The translations under genes were made by a program, and so were the position numbers. The notes below the pieces were generated by a model. The model worked only from the letters and a program-made list of their open reading frames with translations, did no database searches and had not been told where the DNA came from. Source: Devosia salina (lineage in GTDB: Bacteria > Pseudomonadota > Alphaproteobacteria > Rhizobiales > Devosiaceae). From it: a DNA stretch of 64,000 bases. Below are positions 42,926 through 51,179 of this stretch, piece after piece (within the stretch, counting starts at the first letter, position 1; each line of letters opens with the position of its first letter). The stretch spans positions 2,336,001 through 2,400,000 of the forward strand of contig NZ_CP080590.1 of assembly GCF_019504385.1 (NCBI RefSeq), in the 5' to 3' direction.

Positions 42926-44431
42926 ATGGCCGATATCTCTCTTTCGAAAGCCGTCCGCTCGAACCTGCTGTCCCTCAAGGGCACGGCCGACATGATGGCT
43001 GCCACCCAGAACCGCCTCGCGACCGGTAACAAGGTCAACTCGGCTCTGGACAACCCCTCCAGCTGGTTCACCGCCAAGGGCCTCACCAACCGCGCAAGCG
43101 ACCTGGGTTCTCTGCTTGACTCCATGGCCAACGGCGTCAAGACGCTTGAAGCCGCTGACAATGGCCTCTCGGCCATGACCAAGACCCTGGAATCGATGCA
43201 GTCGACCCTGCGTCAGGCCCGTCAGGACAAGTCCTTCCAGACGTCCTCCTACACCATGGATACCAACGTCGTGTCCGGCGACAAGCTCTCGTTCTCGGGT
43301 GGCGCAGTCGGCACGACCGCTGTTGATATCGAACTGGCCTCCGCCACCTCGACCAAGGCCGGCGGCGCCTTCACCGCGATCGACTTCACCAACAGCGGTG
43401 GCAACGATGGCTCGGTGAGCTTCGACATTGCCGTCAATGGCGGCACTGCAACCACGGTCACCATCGACTTCGCCCAAGCCAACGCCGCTGCCGCCGACGC
43501 GTCCGCGGTTACCGCCGACGAACTGGCGGCCATGATCAACGCCGACCTGACGGCCGCCAACGTCACCAACGTTTCGGCCACCGTCAACGACAGCGGCCAG
43601 ATCGACTTCACTAGCACTGCAGCTAATGAAAGCGTGGCCGACGTCACCATCTCGAACTACACCACCGCCAATGGCGCCACTGGATCGGGCATCGCCGACG
43701 GTTCGGGTACTGACACTCTGGCCGCCAAGACGCTCGACGCACTTGTCAGCGAGATCAACACCAATACCGATCTCAAGGGCAAAATTCGCGCCTCGAACGA
43801 CAATGGCAAACTGCGCATCGAGAACCAGTCCACACAGGCACTGACTGTGGACGGTGTCTCGTCCGGTGGTGCAATTGATGGCACCTCGACTGGCGCAGCA
43901 AGCATCTTGGGCAACTCGGTGCGCGCCGGCCTGGCCGACCAGTTCAACGAACTGCGCGACCAGCTTGACAAGCTCGCCGACGACGCCTCGTTCAACGGTA
44001 TCAACCTCCTGCGCGGCGACAAGCTGGCCATCACCTTCAACGAGACCGGCACCTCCTCGATCGACATCCAGACCAAGAACGGCGATACCATTAACTCGGC
44101 CAATCTTGGTGTGGCGACGACTCTGCAGGAATCGGATCTGGACAGCGACGACAATATCGACGCTGAACTGGCCAAGCTGAAGACCGCTCTGAACGATGTC
44201 CGTTCGCAGGCTTCGACCTTCGGCTCGAACCTCTCGATCGTGCAGAACCGCCAGACCTTCACCGAATCGATGATCAACACCCTCGAAGACGGTGCCGGCA
44301 ACCTGACCTTGGCCGACATGAACACGGAAGCTGCGAACCTGCTGGCTCTGCAGACCCGTCAGTCCCTGTCGCAGAACTCGCTCTCGCTGGCGAGCCAGGC
44401 CGACCAGTCGATCCTGCAGCTCATCCGTTAA
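42926..44431 (+). CDS. Flagellin 1
   Basis: The 501-residue filament protein has the flagellin N-terminal D0/D1 domain (NLLSLKGTADMMAATQNRLA, TGNKVNSALDNPSSWFTAKG) and C-terminal D0/D1 domain (VQNRQTFTESMINTLEDGAG, ANLLALQTRQSLSQNSLSLA, ASQADQSILQL). A central region of about 240 residues is rich in Thr/Ser/Asp/Ala and holds the surface domains. It is a near twin of flagellin 2, with an almost identical central part. It carries its own terminator. Confidence 0.97.
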   Translation: MADISLSKAVRSNLLSLKGTADMMAATQNRLATGNKVNSALDNPSSWFTAKGLTNRASDLGSLLDSMANGVKTLEAADNGLSAMTKTLESMQSTLRQARQDKSFQTSSYTMDTNVVSGDKLSFSGGAVGTTAVDIELASATSTKAGGAFTAIDFTNSGGNDGSVSFDIAVNGGTATTVTIDFAQANAAAADASAVTADELAAMINADLTAANVTNVSATVNDSGQIDFTSTAANESVADVTISNYTTANGATGSGIADGSGTDTLAAKTLDALVSEINTNTDLKGKIRASNDNGKLRIENQSTQALTVDGVSSGGAIDGTSTGAASILGNSVRAGLADQFNELRDQLDKLADDASFNGINLLRGDKLAITFNETGTSSIDIQTKNGDTINSANLGVATTLQESDLDSDDNIDAELAKLKTALNDVRSQASTFGSNLSIVQNRQTFTESMINTLEDGAGNLTLADMNTEAANLLALQTRQSLSQNSLSLASQADQSILQLIR

Positions 44432-44457
44432 TCGGAACAGCACCAGAACGATACAGG

Positions 44458-44490
44458 AAGGGGCGGGTCGCAAGGCCCGCCCCTTCTGCT
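44458..44490 (+). terminator. Terminator of flagellin 1
   Basis: AAGGGGCGGG/CCCGCCCCTT, a perfect 10-bp stem with an 8-base loop, then CTGCTTTG. Confidence 0.88.
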
Positions 44491-44543
44491 TTGCGCCCGT
44501 CCGCCTCGAAAAAACATGGTTTACGAGACGTCAATCCGCATGG

Positions 44544-44558
44544 TTAACGCGCCATTAA
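44544..44558 (+). promoter_or_regulatory. CtrA box upstream of flagellin 2
   Basis: TTAA-CGCGCCA-TTAA is a perfect CtrA consensus, 61 bases before the flagellin 2 start. A third TTAA follows at 44570. Confidence 0.65.
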
Positions 44559-44619
44559 GAAACTGCGGTTAACTCTTTGGGCAAGGGGCCGGAACGGCCT
44601 GAGGCAAGGATTGCATTAG

Positions 44620-46125
44620 ATGGCGGATATCTCACTTTCGAAGGCCGTTCGGGCCAATCTTCTCTCGCTCAAGGGCACCGCCGACATGATGGCGACGACA
44701 CAAAATCGTCTCGCTACGGGCAACAAGGTCAACTCGGCTCTGGACAACCCCTCCAACTGGTTCACCGCCAAGGGCCTCACCAACCGCGCCAGCGACCTGG
44801 GTGCACTCATCGACTCGATGGCCAACGGCATCCAGACGCTTGAAGCCGCTGACAATGGCCTCTCGGCCATGACCAAGACCCTGGAATCGATGCAGTCGAC
44901 CCTGCGTCAGGCCCGTCAGGACAAGTCCTTCCAGACGTCCTCCTACACCATGGATACCAACGTCGTGTCCGGCGACAAGCTCTCGTTCTCGGGTGGCGCA
45001 GTCGGCACGACCGCTGTTGATATCGAACTGGCCTCCGCCACCTCGACCAAGGCCGGCGCCGCCTTCACCGCGATCGACTTCACCAACAGCGGTGGCAACG
45101 ATGGCTCGGTGAGCTTCGACATTGCCGTCAATGGCGGCACTGCAACCACGGTCACCATCGACTACGCCCAAGCCAACGCCGCTGCCGCCGACGCGTCCGC
45201 GGTTACCGCCGACGAACTGGCGGCCATGATCAACGCCGACCTGACGGCCGCCAACGTCACCAACGTTTCGGCCACCGTCAACGACAGCGGCCAGATCGAC
45301 TTCACTAGCACTGCAGCTAATGAAAGCGTGGCCGACGTCACCATCTCGAACTACACCACCGCCAATGGCGCCACTGGCTCGGGCATCACCGACGGTTCGG
45401 GTACTGACACTCTGGCCGCCAAGACGCTCGACGCACTTGTCAGCGAGATCAACACCAATACCGATCTCAAGGGCAAAATTCGCGCCTCGAACGACAATGG
45501 CAAACTGCGCATCGAGAACCAGTCCACACAGGCACTGACTGTGGACGGTGTCTCGTCCGGCGGTGCAATCGACGGAACCTCATCTGGCGCCTCAACCATC
45601 TTGGGCAACTCGGTGCGCGCCGGCCTGGCCGACCAGTTCAACGAACTGCGCGACCAGCTTGACAAGCTCGCCGACGACGCCCAGTTCAATGGTATCAACC
45701 TGCTGCGCGGCGACAAGTTGAAGATCACTTTCAACGAGACCGGCACCTCCTCGATCGACATCCAGACCAAGAATGGCGAAACCATCAACGCCTTCAACCT
45801 GGGCGTACCGACCCAGCTCGAGGAAGAGCAGCTCGATAGCGACACCACCATCGACGGCCTGCTCACCGATCTCAAGGCAGCTCTCGACGAAGTCCGCTCG
45901 CAGGCCTCGACCTTCGGCTCGAACCTGTCGATCGTGCAGAACCGCAAGTCGTTCACCGAAGCGATGATCAACACGCTCGAAACCGGCGCCGGCAACCTCA
46001 CCCTGGCCGACATGAATACGGAAGCGGCCAACCTGCTGGCTCTGCAGACCCGCCAGCAGCTGTCGCAGAACTCGCTCTCGCTGGCCAGCCAGGCCGACCA
46101 GTCGATCCTGCAGCTCCTGCAGTAA
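44620..46125 (+). CDS. Flagellin 2
   Basis: The 501-residue flagellin has the same length as flagellin 1 and no gaps when aligned to it. Both D0/D1 domains are intact (TGNKVNSALDNPSNWFTAKG; NTLETGAGNLTLADMNTEAA, QSILQLLQ). The C-terminal third differs clearly from copy 1 (e.g. LEEEQLDSDTTIDGLLTDLK against LQESDLDSDDNIDAELAKLK), while the centre is nearly the same DNA. It is followed by flbT and flaF. Confidence 0.97.
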   Translation: MADISLSKAVRANLLSLKGTADMMATTQNRLATGNKVNSALDNPSNWFTAKGLTNRASDLGALIDSMANGIQTLEAADNGLSAMTKTLESMQSTLRQARQDKSFQTSSYTMDTNVVSGDKLSFSGGAVGTTAVDIELASATSTKAGAAFTAIDFTNSGGNDGSVSFDIAVNGGTATTVTIDYAQANAAAADASAVTADELAAMINADLTAANVTNVSATVNDSGQIDFTSTAANESVADVTISNYTTANGATGSGITDGSGTDTLAAKTLDALVSEINTNTDLKGKIRASNDNGKLRIENQSTQALTVDGVSSGGAIDGTSSGASTILGNSVRAGLADQFNELRDQLDKLADDAQFNGINLLRGDKLKITFNETGTSSIDIQTKNGETINAFNLGVPTQLEEEQLDSDTTIDGLLTDLKAALDEVRSQASTFGSNLSIVQNRKSFTEAMINTLETGAGNLTLADMNTEAANLLALQTRQQLSQNSLSLASQADQSILQLLQ

Positions 46126-46148
46126 ATCGCTTACCACATCGCATTCGG

Positions 46149-46180
46149 AAGGCGGGCCATCGGTCCGCCTTCGTTGTTTT
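46149..46180 (+). terminator. Terminator of flagellin 2
   Basis: AAGGCGGGCC/GGTCCGCCTT stem with one mismatch, then CGTTGTTTT. Confidence 0.82.
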
Positions 46181-46238
46181 CGCCGCAATCTCGGTCTAGA
46201 CAAACAGGGTACTTCCCCGAGTCCCGGAGACAGATCCT

Positions 46239-46664
46239 ATGGCGCTCAAGGTCGAATTGAAGCCTGGCGAAAAACTGCTGGTGGGCAATTGCATCATCAC
46301 CAATTCCGACCAGCGCACCCGCCTGTTCATCGATGGCAGCGCCCCGATCCTGCGGGAAAAGGACATCATGACGTCCGAGACCGCCAATACGCCCGCCCGG
46401 CGCATCTATCTGGCCGTACAGCTGATGTATATCGACGGCGACACCGACAAGGCCCAGTCCGTCTACAATGATTTATCAAGGGACTTTGTGGCCGCAGTGC
46501 CCAGTTCTCTACCGATTGTCGACCAAATCAATAACGAGATATTAACCGGGTCCCTGTACAAGGCTCTCAAGGCCGCCCAAAGGCTTATTGAATACGAACA
46601 GGACCTGCTCAATCATGCATCAGCAAGGCGCTCAAGCGTATCAACAGACGGCGAAAGTCGTTGA
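46239..46664 (+). CDS. flbT: Flagellin synthesis repressor FlbT
   Basis: The 141-residue RNA-binding protein promotes turnover of flagellin mRNA until the hook is complete. It begins VELKPGEKLLVGNCIITNSD, then RTRLFIDGSAPILREKDIM, ETANTPARRIYLAVQLMY, and NEILTGSLYKALKAAQRLIE, all FlbT signatures. It lies between flagellin 2 and flaF and overlaps flaF by 50 bases. Confidence 0.94.
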   Translation: MALKVELKPGEKLLVGNCIITNSDQRTRLFIDGSAPILREKDIMTSETANTPARRIYLAVQLMYIDGDTDKAQSVYNDLSRDFVAAVPSSLPIVDQINNEILTGSLYKALKAAQRLIEYEQDLLNHASARRSSVSTDGESR

Positions 46665-46989
46665 GTCTCCACGCCAGCGCGAATCTGCTCTGCTCATGAA
46701 GGCCGCGGCCGGCCTCCAGAAGGTCAAGGATGAGTGGAACATCTCCACGACCGAGGAATTGCGCACGGCGCTGAACTTCAACCGCAAGCTCTGGACCATC
46801 TTCATGTCCGCGGTGACCCAGGACGACAGCCCCCTGCCCCAGGAAATTCGCCAGAACATCGCCAATCTGGGCATGTTCGTGATGAACCAGACCCGCGAAA
46901 TCCTCTATGAGGGCGTCCCCCAGCCCGAACAGCTGACCGTGCTGGTGCAGCTCAACCGACAGATTGCGGCGGGCCTGCGCGGCATGTAG
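46615..46989 (+). CDS. flaF: Flagellar biosynthesis regulator FlaF
   Basis: The 124-residue protein begins MHQQGAQAYQQTAKVVESPR and has the FlaF block ESALLMKAAAGLQKVKDEWN, LRTALNFNRKLWTIFMSAV, and LPQEIRQNIANLGMFVMNQT. FlaF is needed for flagellin translation and secretion and acts opposite to FlbT. It begins inside flbT (46615). Strong terminator follows. Confidence 0.94.
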   Translation: MHQQGAQAYQQTAKVVESPRQRESALLMKAAAGLQKVKDEWNISTTEELRTALNFNRKLWTIFMSAVTQDDSPLPQEIRQNIANLGMFVMNQTREILYEGVPQPEQLTVLVQLNRQIAAGLRGM

Positions 46990-47012
46990 GCCGCAGGGAC
47001 CATGAACGAGAA

Positions 47013-47040
47013 GAACCCCGCTTCGGCGGGGTTTTTCTTT
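47013..47040 (+). terminator. Terminator of flaF
   Basis: AACCCCGC-TTC-GGCGGGGTT followed by TTTCTTTT. Confidence 0.92.
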
Positions 47041-47195
47041 TGGGGCAATGGGACGCTTCAATGACCCGGTGCCGTCCTCGGGACTAACCCAAGGACCAGT
47101 TACCACGCGTGCCTTTTGGGTGTCCTCAGTGGCCCTCGGATCGAGCCCGAAGGCGGGGCGGTGGGTGTGGACGCCTGAACCGGTATGGCCTGCCC
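47041..47195. other. Intergenic remainder between flaF and the repeat
   Basis: About 155 GC-rich bases. No gene with a convincing start or ribosome site and no recognisable RNA was found. Confidence 0.5.
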
Positions 47196-47301
47196 TAGAG
47201 CGCTTTCAGCAAAAGTGGACACCACTTTTGCGGTTCGAAAGCATGACAGAACAAAGAGATAGAGCTCCCGTTCTGATTCAATCAGAACGGGAATTGCTCT
47301 A
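47196..47301. repeat. Double-hairpin interspersed repeat, copy 3
   Basis: This 106-bp copy differs from copy 1 at only a few bases (e.g. AAGCATGACAGAAC), keeping both hairpins. It abuts the 3' end of flgL, and its last three bases, CTA, are the flgL stop codon. Confidence 0.93.
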
Positions 47302-49260
47302 GAGGTAGTTCACCAGGCTCAGTTGACTGACCATGGACGTCACCTGGTAGCTCGCCGTCAGGCGGGTCTGCAGCGCCAGGATTTCCATGGCGACGTCTTC
47401 CTTGCTCACCGTCTCCACATCGCTCAGCAGATTGTCCAGCTGCGCCTTGTAATTTGTGTGCCGGTCGCCAGCGGCCTGGATGCCCGCGCGGGCGATCCCC
47501 AGTTCCATCGTGATCAGCTCGATGGACCCGCGCTCGGCGTTCCGCCCTTCGGAGAGTTCGAGCTGCTGCCGGCGCGCCATGGCGTCAAAGCGCAGCTTGG
47601 CGGGGTCGAGATCCACCGAATTGGGATCGGTGGCATTGGTGATCTCTGGATAGGTTTCCACGGTCATGGCGGCCATGGAGCGCATCATGCGCAAATAGCC
47701 GCTCTCATTGGCCTGCATGCCATAGGCAACCCGCCCGGAATCCTCCACGGCCGCCGTCACCGATTGCCGCGGATTGCCTTCGGCGGCAGCGGCCGCCTCA
47801 GTCACCGAGCGGATCATCGCCTTCTCGAAATTGGTCGCCGATTCCGCTTCATCCGCGCCAATGGTGAACTGGCCCGGTCCCGCCTTGCCGGTCACTGCCG
47901 TCAGGGTCACCTGGCGGCTGGTACCGTTCGGCTCGGTCAGCGTCACGGTGACGCTGTCGCCGGCCGTCAGGGCGAAAGTATCGTCGAAGGCCACCGACAT
48001 CGAAGCCGGATCGCCTGGCGTATGGGTGGCCGTCAGCGCCCCGGCATTGGTGACGCTGGACGTCACGCCGGAAATCTGGAACCCGTGCGCCGAGGAAACC
48101 GGGATATTCTCGGTCAATGTCACCGTTTCGGCCGCACGGGCAGAGGTAAGCCGCCCCATGCCCACGGCCGAAACCGCAGCGGTCTGCCCGCCATACCACA
48201 TGACGGTGTCGGTCTTGGTGGCCACCCGCAGGCTGGTGGAGGTGTATGGATCGGCGCCACTCACGCGCAATACCGGCTCGCCGGCCGCATTGAAGAAGTT
48301 CTGCGCTGCCGCATAGGTCGATGCCGCCCGCAACTCGCTCTCGGCCGTCTCCTTGAGCGTGTTCTTGAGCGTTGTCTCGAAATTGGTCGCTGTCTCGATG
48401 GCGTCGGAGCCGATGACGAATTCGTTGGTCGACCCATTCGCATTGGCCGCCGATACGGCCTTGAGCGTCACCTGTGTTTCCGTGCCATCTGGCAATGTGA
48501 AGCCCAGCGTGACGCTGTCGCCTTCCTCCACCGTTGCGGGCGGGGCCGGGAAGGTGAACTCGATATCGGCCGGCGTCGTCGCAAAGTCAGAGACGATGCC
48601 GATATTGGCGCCGACCGCCGAGACGGTGGACAGCTTGTAGCCGAAGGGATGATCGCCATCCTCGGTCAGATTGACAGTCGCCGGATCGGTGGCCGTCAGC
48701 GTGGCCAGCGTGGTCGTCAGGCGCCCCTGCCCGGATGCGCCCAGATCGGCCATCTGCCGCTCCGTCACCACGGTCTTGTAGCCCGCCCGGCCGCCAGCGC
48801 CATCGAGCAATTCAGTGGTGGTCGGCAGCGGCGCCTTGTCAGTCACCGATCCTCCGAACAGATAGCGCCCCGCCACGTCGGAATTGAGCAGCGTCACCAT
48901 TTCGTCCAGCCGCGCCTTGGAGAGGCTGGAAATGGTGGCCATGTTGATATTGTTCGAACCGTACTGGCCCTGCACGGCCGAATTGCGCGCCTGGCCTTCG
49001 ATCTGGTCCAACCGAGTCAGGGCGTTGTCATAAAAGCTCAGCCGCAGGTCGACCTGCTCGATACTGGCATTGTAGCCCGAAATCGTCGTCAGGCGGGACC
49101 GCACCGACAACGAAACGGGCAGATCGCGCGCCATTTCCGAAAGGGTCTGCGCCTTGACCCCGGTGCCCAATTGCATCTGCAACTGCGCGAACTGGTCCTG
49201 CATCTTGGAGATGACGGAAAAACCGGTCGTGAGCGGGAACATCGACTTATTGACGATCAT
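47299..49260 (-). CDS. flgL: Flagellar hook-associated protein FlgL, expanded
   Basis: The 653-residue junction protein has the FlgL N-terminus (SKMQDQFAQLQMQLGTGVKA, RLTTISGYNASIEQVDLRLS) and C-terminus (LGIARAGIQAAGDRHTNYKA, ALQTRLTASYQVTSMVSQLS). It is about twice the usual length because two related modules of roughly 110 residues (about 193-305 and 382-490) are inserted; both contain a VTL..T.PDGT/PNGT strand and an IGSDAIETATNFE / IGADEAESATNFE helix. It follows flgK. Its stop is provided by the repeat element. Confidence 0.92.
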   Translation of the reverse strand: MIVNKSMFPLTTGFSVISKMQDQFAQLQMQLGTGVKAQTLSEMARDLPVSLSVRSRLTTISGYNASIEQVDLRLSFYDNALTRLDQIEGQARNSAVQGQYGSNNINMATISSLSKARLDEMVTLLNSDVAGRYLFGGSVTDKAPLPTTTELLDGAGGRAGYKTVVTERQMADLGASGQGRLTTTLATLTATDPATVNLTEDGDHPFGYKLSTVSAVGANIGIVSDFATTPADIEFTFPAPPATVEEGDSVTLGFTLPDGTETQVTLKAVSAANANGSTNEFVIGSDAIETATNFETTLKNTLKETAESELRAASTYAAAQNFFNAAGEPVLRVSGADPYTSTSLRVATKTDTVMWYGGQTAAVSAVGMGRLTSARAAETVTLTENIPVSSAHGFQISGVTSSVTNAGALTATHTPGDPASMSVAFDDTFALTAGDSVTVTLTEPNGTSRQVTLTAVTGKAGPGQFTIGADEAESATNFEKAMIRSVTEAAAAAEGNPRQSVTAAVEDSGRVAYGMQANESGYLRMMRSMAAMTVETYPEITNATDPNSVDLDPAKLRFDAMARRQQLELSEGRNAERGSIELITMELGIARAGIQAAGDRHTNYKAQLDNLLSDVETVSKEDVAMEILALQTRLTASYQVTSMVSQLSLVNYL

Positions 49261-49273
49261 GACGCGTTACTCC

Positions 49274-51112
49274 TCAAGTCGACGAAAACAGCGTGTCGAG
49301 CAGTTCCTTGACCACCGACACGACACGCGCATTGGCCGCATAGGCGCTCTGGAGCTCGGTGAGGCGGGCCATTTCCTCGTCGATATTGACCCCATACTCG
49401 CTCTCCATCTGGGTGGAGATGGTATCCAGGGTCAGCTGGCGGCTGTCGCGCGCCGTCAGGGCTGTGCCGATCGTCGTGCCCTGATAGTTGAGCACTTGTT
49501 CGATGATCTGCTCGACAGTGCCGTTGAGCTGGAAGCGCCCTTCATTGGCGGCCGGCGTCGTACCCGACACAAAGCTCATCGACCGCAGCTGGTCGAGCAG
49601 ATATTCCGGCCGTGACGCATCCCCCAGCGTTCCACCGACATCGAACTGCACGAGCAACCGATTGTCGGAAACGACGGCCGGGTTGATCGAGATTCGGGCG
49701 GCAAAACCAAGGATCTGCGGCGGGTTTGTATCCAGATTGTCCGTGAAGGCGGAATTGCCCTGATCGACGAACAGCGCCATGGCCAGTTCGCCCTGCTGGG
49801 TGCCGGTGGCCGAGCCGCGTGTGGTCAGCCCTGTCACGTCGCGTGTGCCGCCGGTGCCGTCATCGAGAACCTGCAGCACACCGGCGCTGGGGCTGGTTAT
49901 GGCCAGGCCCGGCAGTTTCCCCTGCAGGGTCGCTGCCGCCGCCGTGGCGTCGGAAAGATCGACCGAAATGACCCGCTGGCCGCTCGCATCGATGAAGTCC
50001 TGGCCATTGGTGCTGTTGACGATCCGCACGCGCTGCTCGGCGCCATTCTGCGAATAGGTCAGGAGGACATCATTGCCAGGCTTGAGATGTGAGATGTCCG
50101 CCGAAAGGCCCTCCGCCCCACCGCCCCCGGTTGCGGCCGTACCGGCGGTGGTGATCGTATTGAACACCGAGGCAATGCCGCCCGCGATCTCGTCGAGCTG
50201 GGTCTGCGCCTCGACCAGGATCTTGTCGCGCAACTGCACGAGACCGGCCAGTTCACCGCCCTGCAGCACACCTTGCTGCACCAGGTCGATGGTCAGGCCC
50301 GAAGGCGTCGTCAGCGTGAGTTTGCCGACCTTGCTGGCATCGGGGTCGATATTGGTCTGGGAGGTCGGCGACAGCGCCCCGGCCGAGGTAAACTTGAAGG
50401 TAGAAAATCCGTTGTCGAGCAGACCCACGCCCGAGCGGGTCATCAGCGCCACCGTGCCGTCAGAGCGGTATTCGGCCTGCACGTCGATGATCTCGGCGAC
50501 CGACGCGACCAGGCGATCACGCTGGTCATAGAGCTGCGCCCGGGCAGTATCGGTCATGCCCAGGTCCAGCATGCGGGCATTGACCTCGTCGAGCGAGATC
50601 AGCATCGCATTGACCTCGGAGACGTCATTGGCGATGCGCGTCTCGGACTCCTGGCGCAATTGCTGGATGACGCCGGAGAGCGTGTTGAGCTGCTGGGCAA
50701 AGGCCTGGGCTTCCGACACCACATTGGCGCGGGTCGAATAATCGTCAGGGCTGGTCGCCAGCGCCTGCAGCGAGTTCTTGAACGACCCGAACATGGTGTC
50801 GAGCGAGCCCGCCGTGCCCGGCTTGCCCAGATAGCCCTGCAGCTTGTTGAGGTAGTCGCCCATCACATTGGACATGGACGTGTCCGAGACCTGCCGGTTG
50901 TAATAGGTTTGCAGGCTCAGGTTGAAGGCGCGGTCCACGCCCGCGGAACGGGCATAGGTGCTGTTGACCGACGAGTAGTCGATGATGTTGAGCGACTGCC
51001 GGTGATAGCCCGGCGTGCCCGAGTTGGAGACGTTGCGGCTCAGGATAGTGATGGAATCCTGGCTGGTCCGGAGACCCGAGACAGCGTTCGAAAGTGACGA
51101 AACCAGACCCAT
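49274..51112 (-). CDS. flgK: Flagellar hook-associated protein FlgK
   Basis: The 612-residue protein begins MGLVSSLSNAVSGLRTSQDS and ITILSRNVSNSGTPGYHRQS and ends ELQSAYAANARVVSVVKELL, both FlgK hallmarks. The central domain is variable. The start at 51112 was preferred to an in-frame start at 51127. It is 13 bases upstream of flgL and follows flgE by 67 bases. Confidence 0.95.
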   Translation of the reverse strand: MGLVSSLSNAVSGLRTSQDSITILSRNVSNSGTPGYHRQSLNIIDYSSVNSTYARSAGVDRAFNLSLQTYYNRQVSDTSMSNVMGDYLNKLQGYLGKPGTAGSLDTMFGSFKNSLQALATSPDDYSTRANVVSEAQAFAQQLNTLSGVIQQLRQESETRIANDVSEVNAMLISLDEVNARMLDLGMTDTARAQLYDQRDRLVASVAEIIDVQAEYRSDGTVALMTRSGVGLLDNGFSTFKFTSAGALSPTSQTNIDPDASKVGKLTLTTPSGLTIDLVQQGVLQGGELAGLVQLRDKILVEAQTQLDEIAGGIASVFNTITTAGTAATGGGGAEGLSADISHLKPGNDVLLTYSQNGAEQRVRIVNSTNGQDFIDASGQRVISVDLSDATAAAATLQGKLPGLAITSPSAGVLQVLDDGTGGTRDVTGLTTRGSATGTQQGELAMALFVDQGNSAFTDNLDTNPPQILGFAARISINPAVVSDNRLLVQFDVGGTLGDASRPEYLLDQLRSMSFVSGTTPAANEGRFQLNGTVEQIIEQVLNYQGTTIGTALTARDSRQLTLDTISTQMESEYGVNIDEEMARLTELQSAYAANARVVSVVKELLDTLFSST

Positions 51113-51179
51113 GACCGTGGCCCTCAAACTGGAATGCGGTCCGGAGCCTCGCGCCCCGGACCATTACTCAGCGTCCGCC

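Noticed and set aside
42926..46125. Repeats in the flagellin region as a CRISPR or phase-variation array
   Set aside because: The similarity is a full-length tandem gene duplication, without short regularly spaced repeats.
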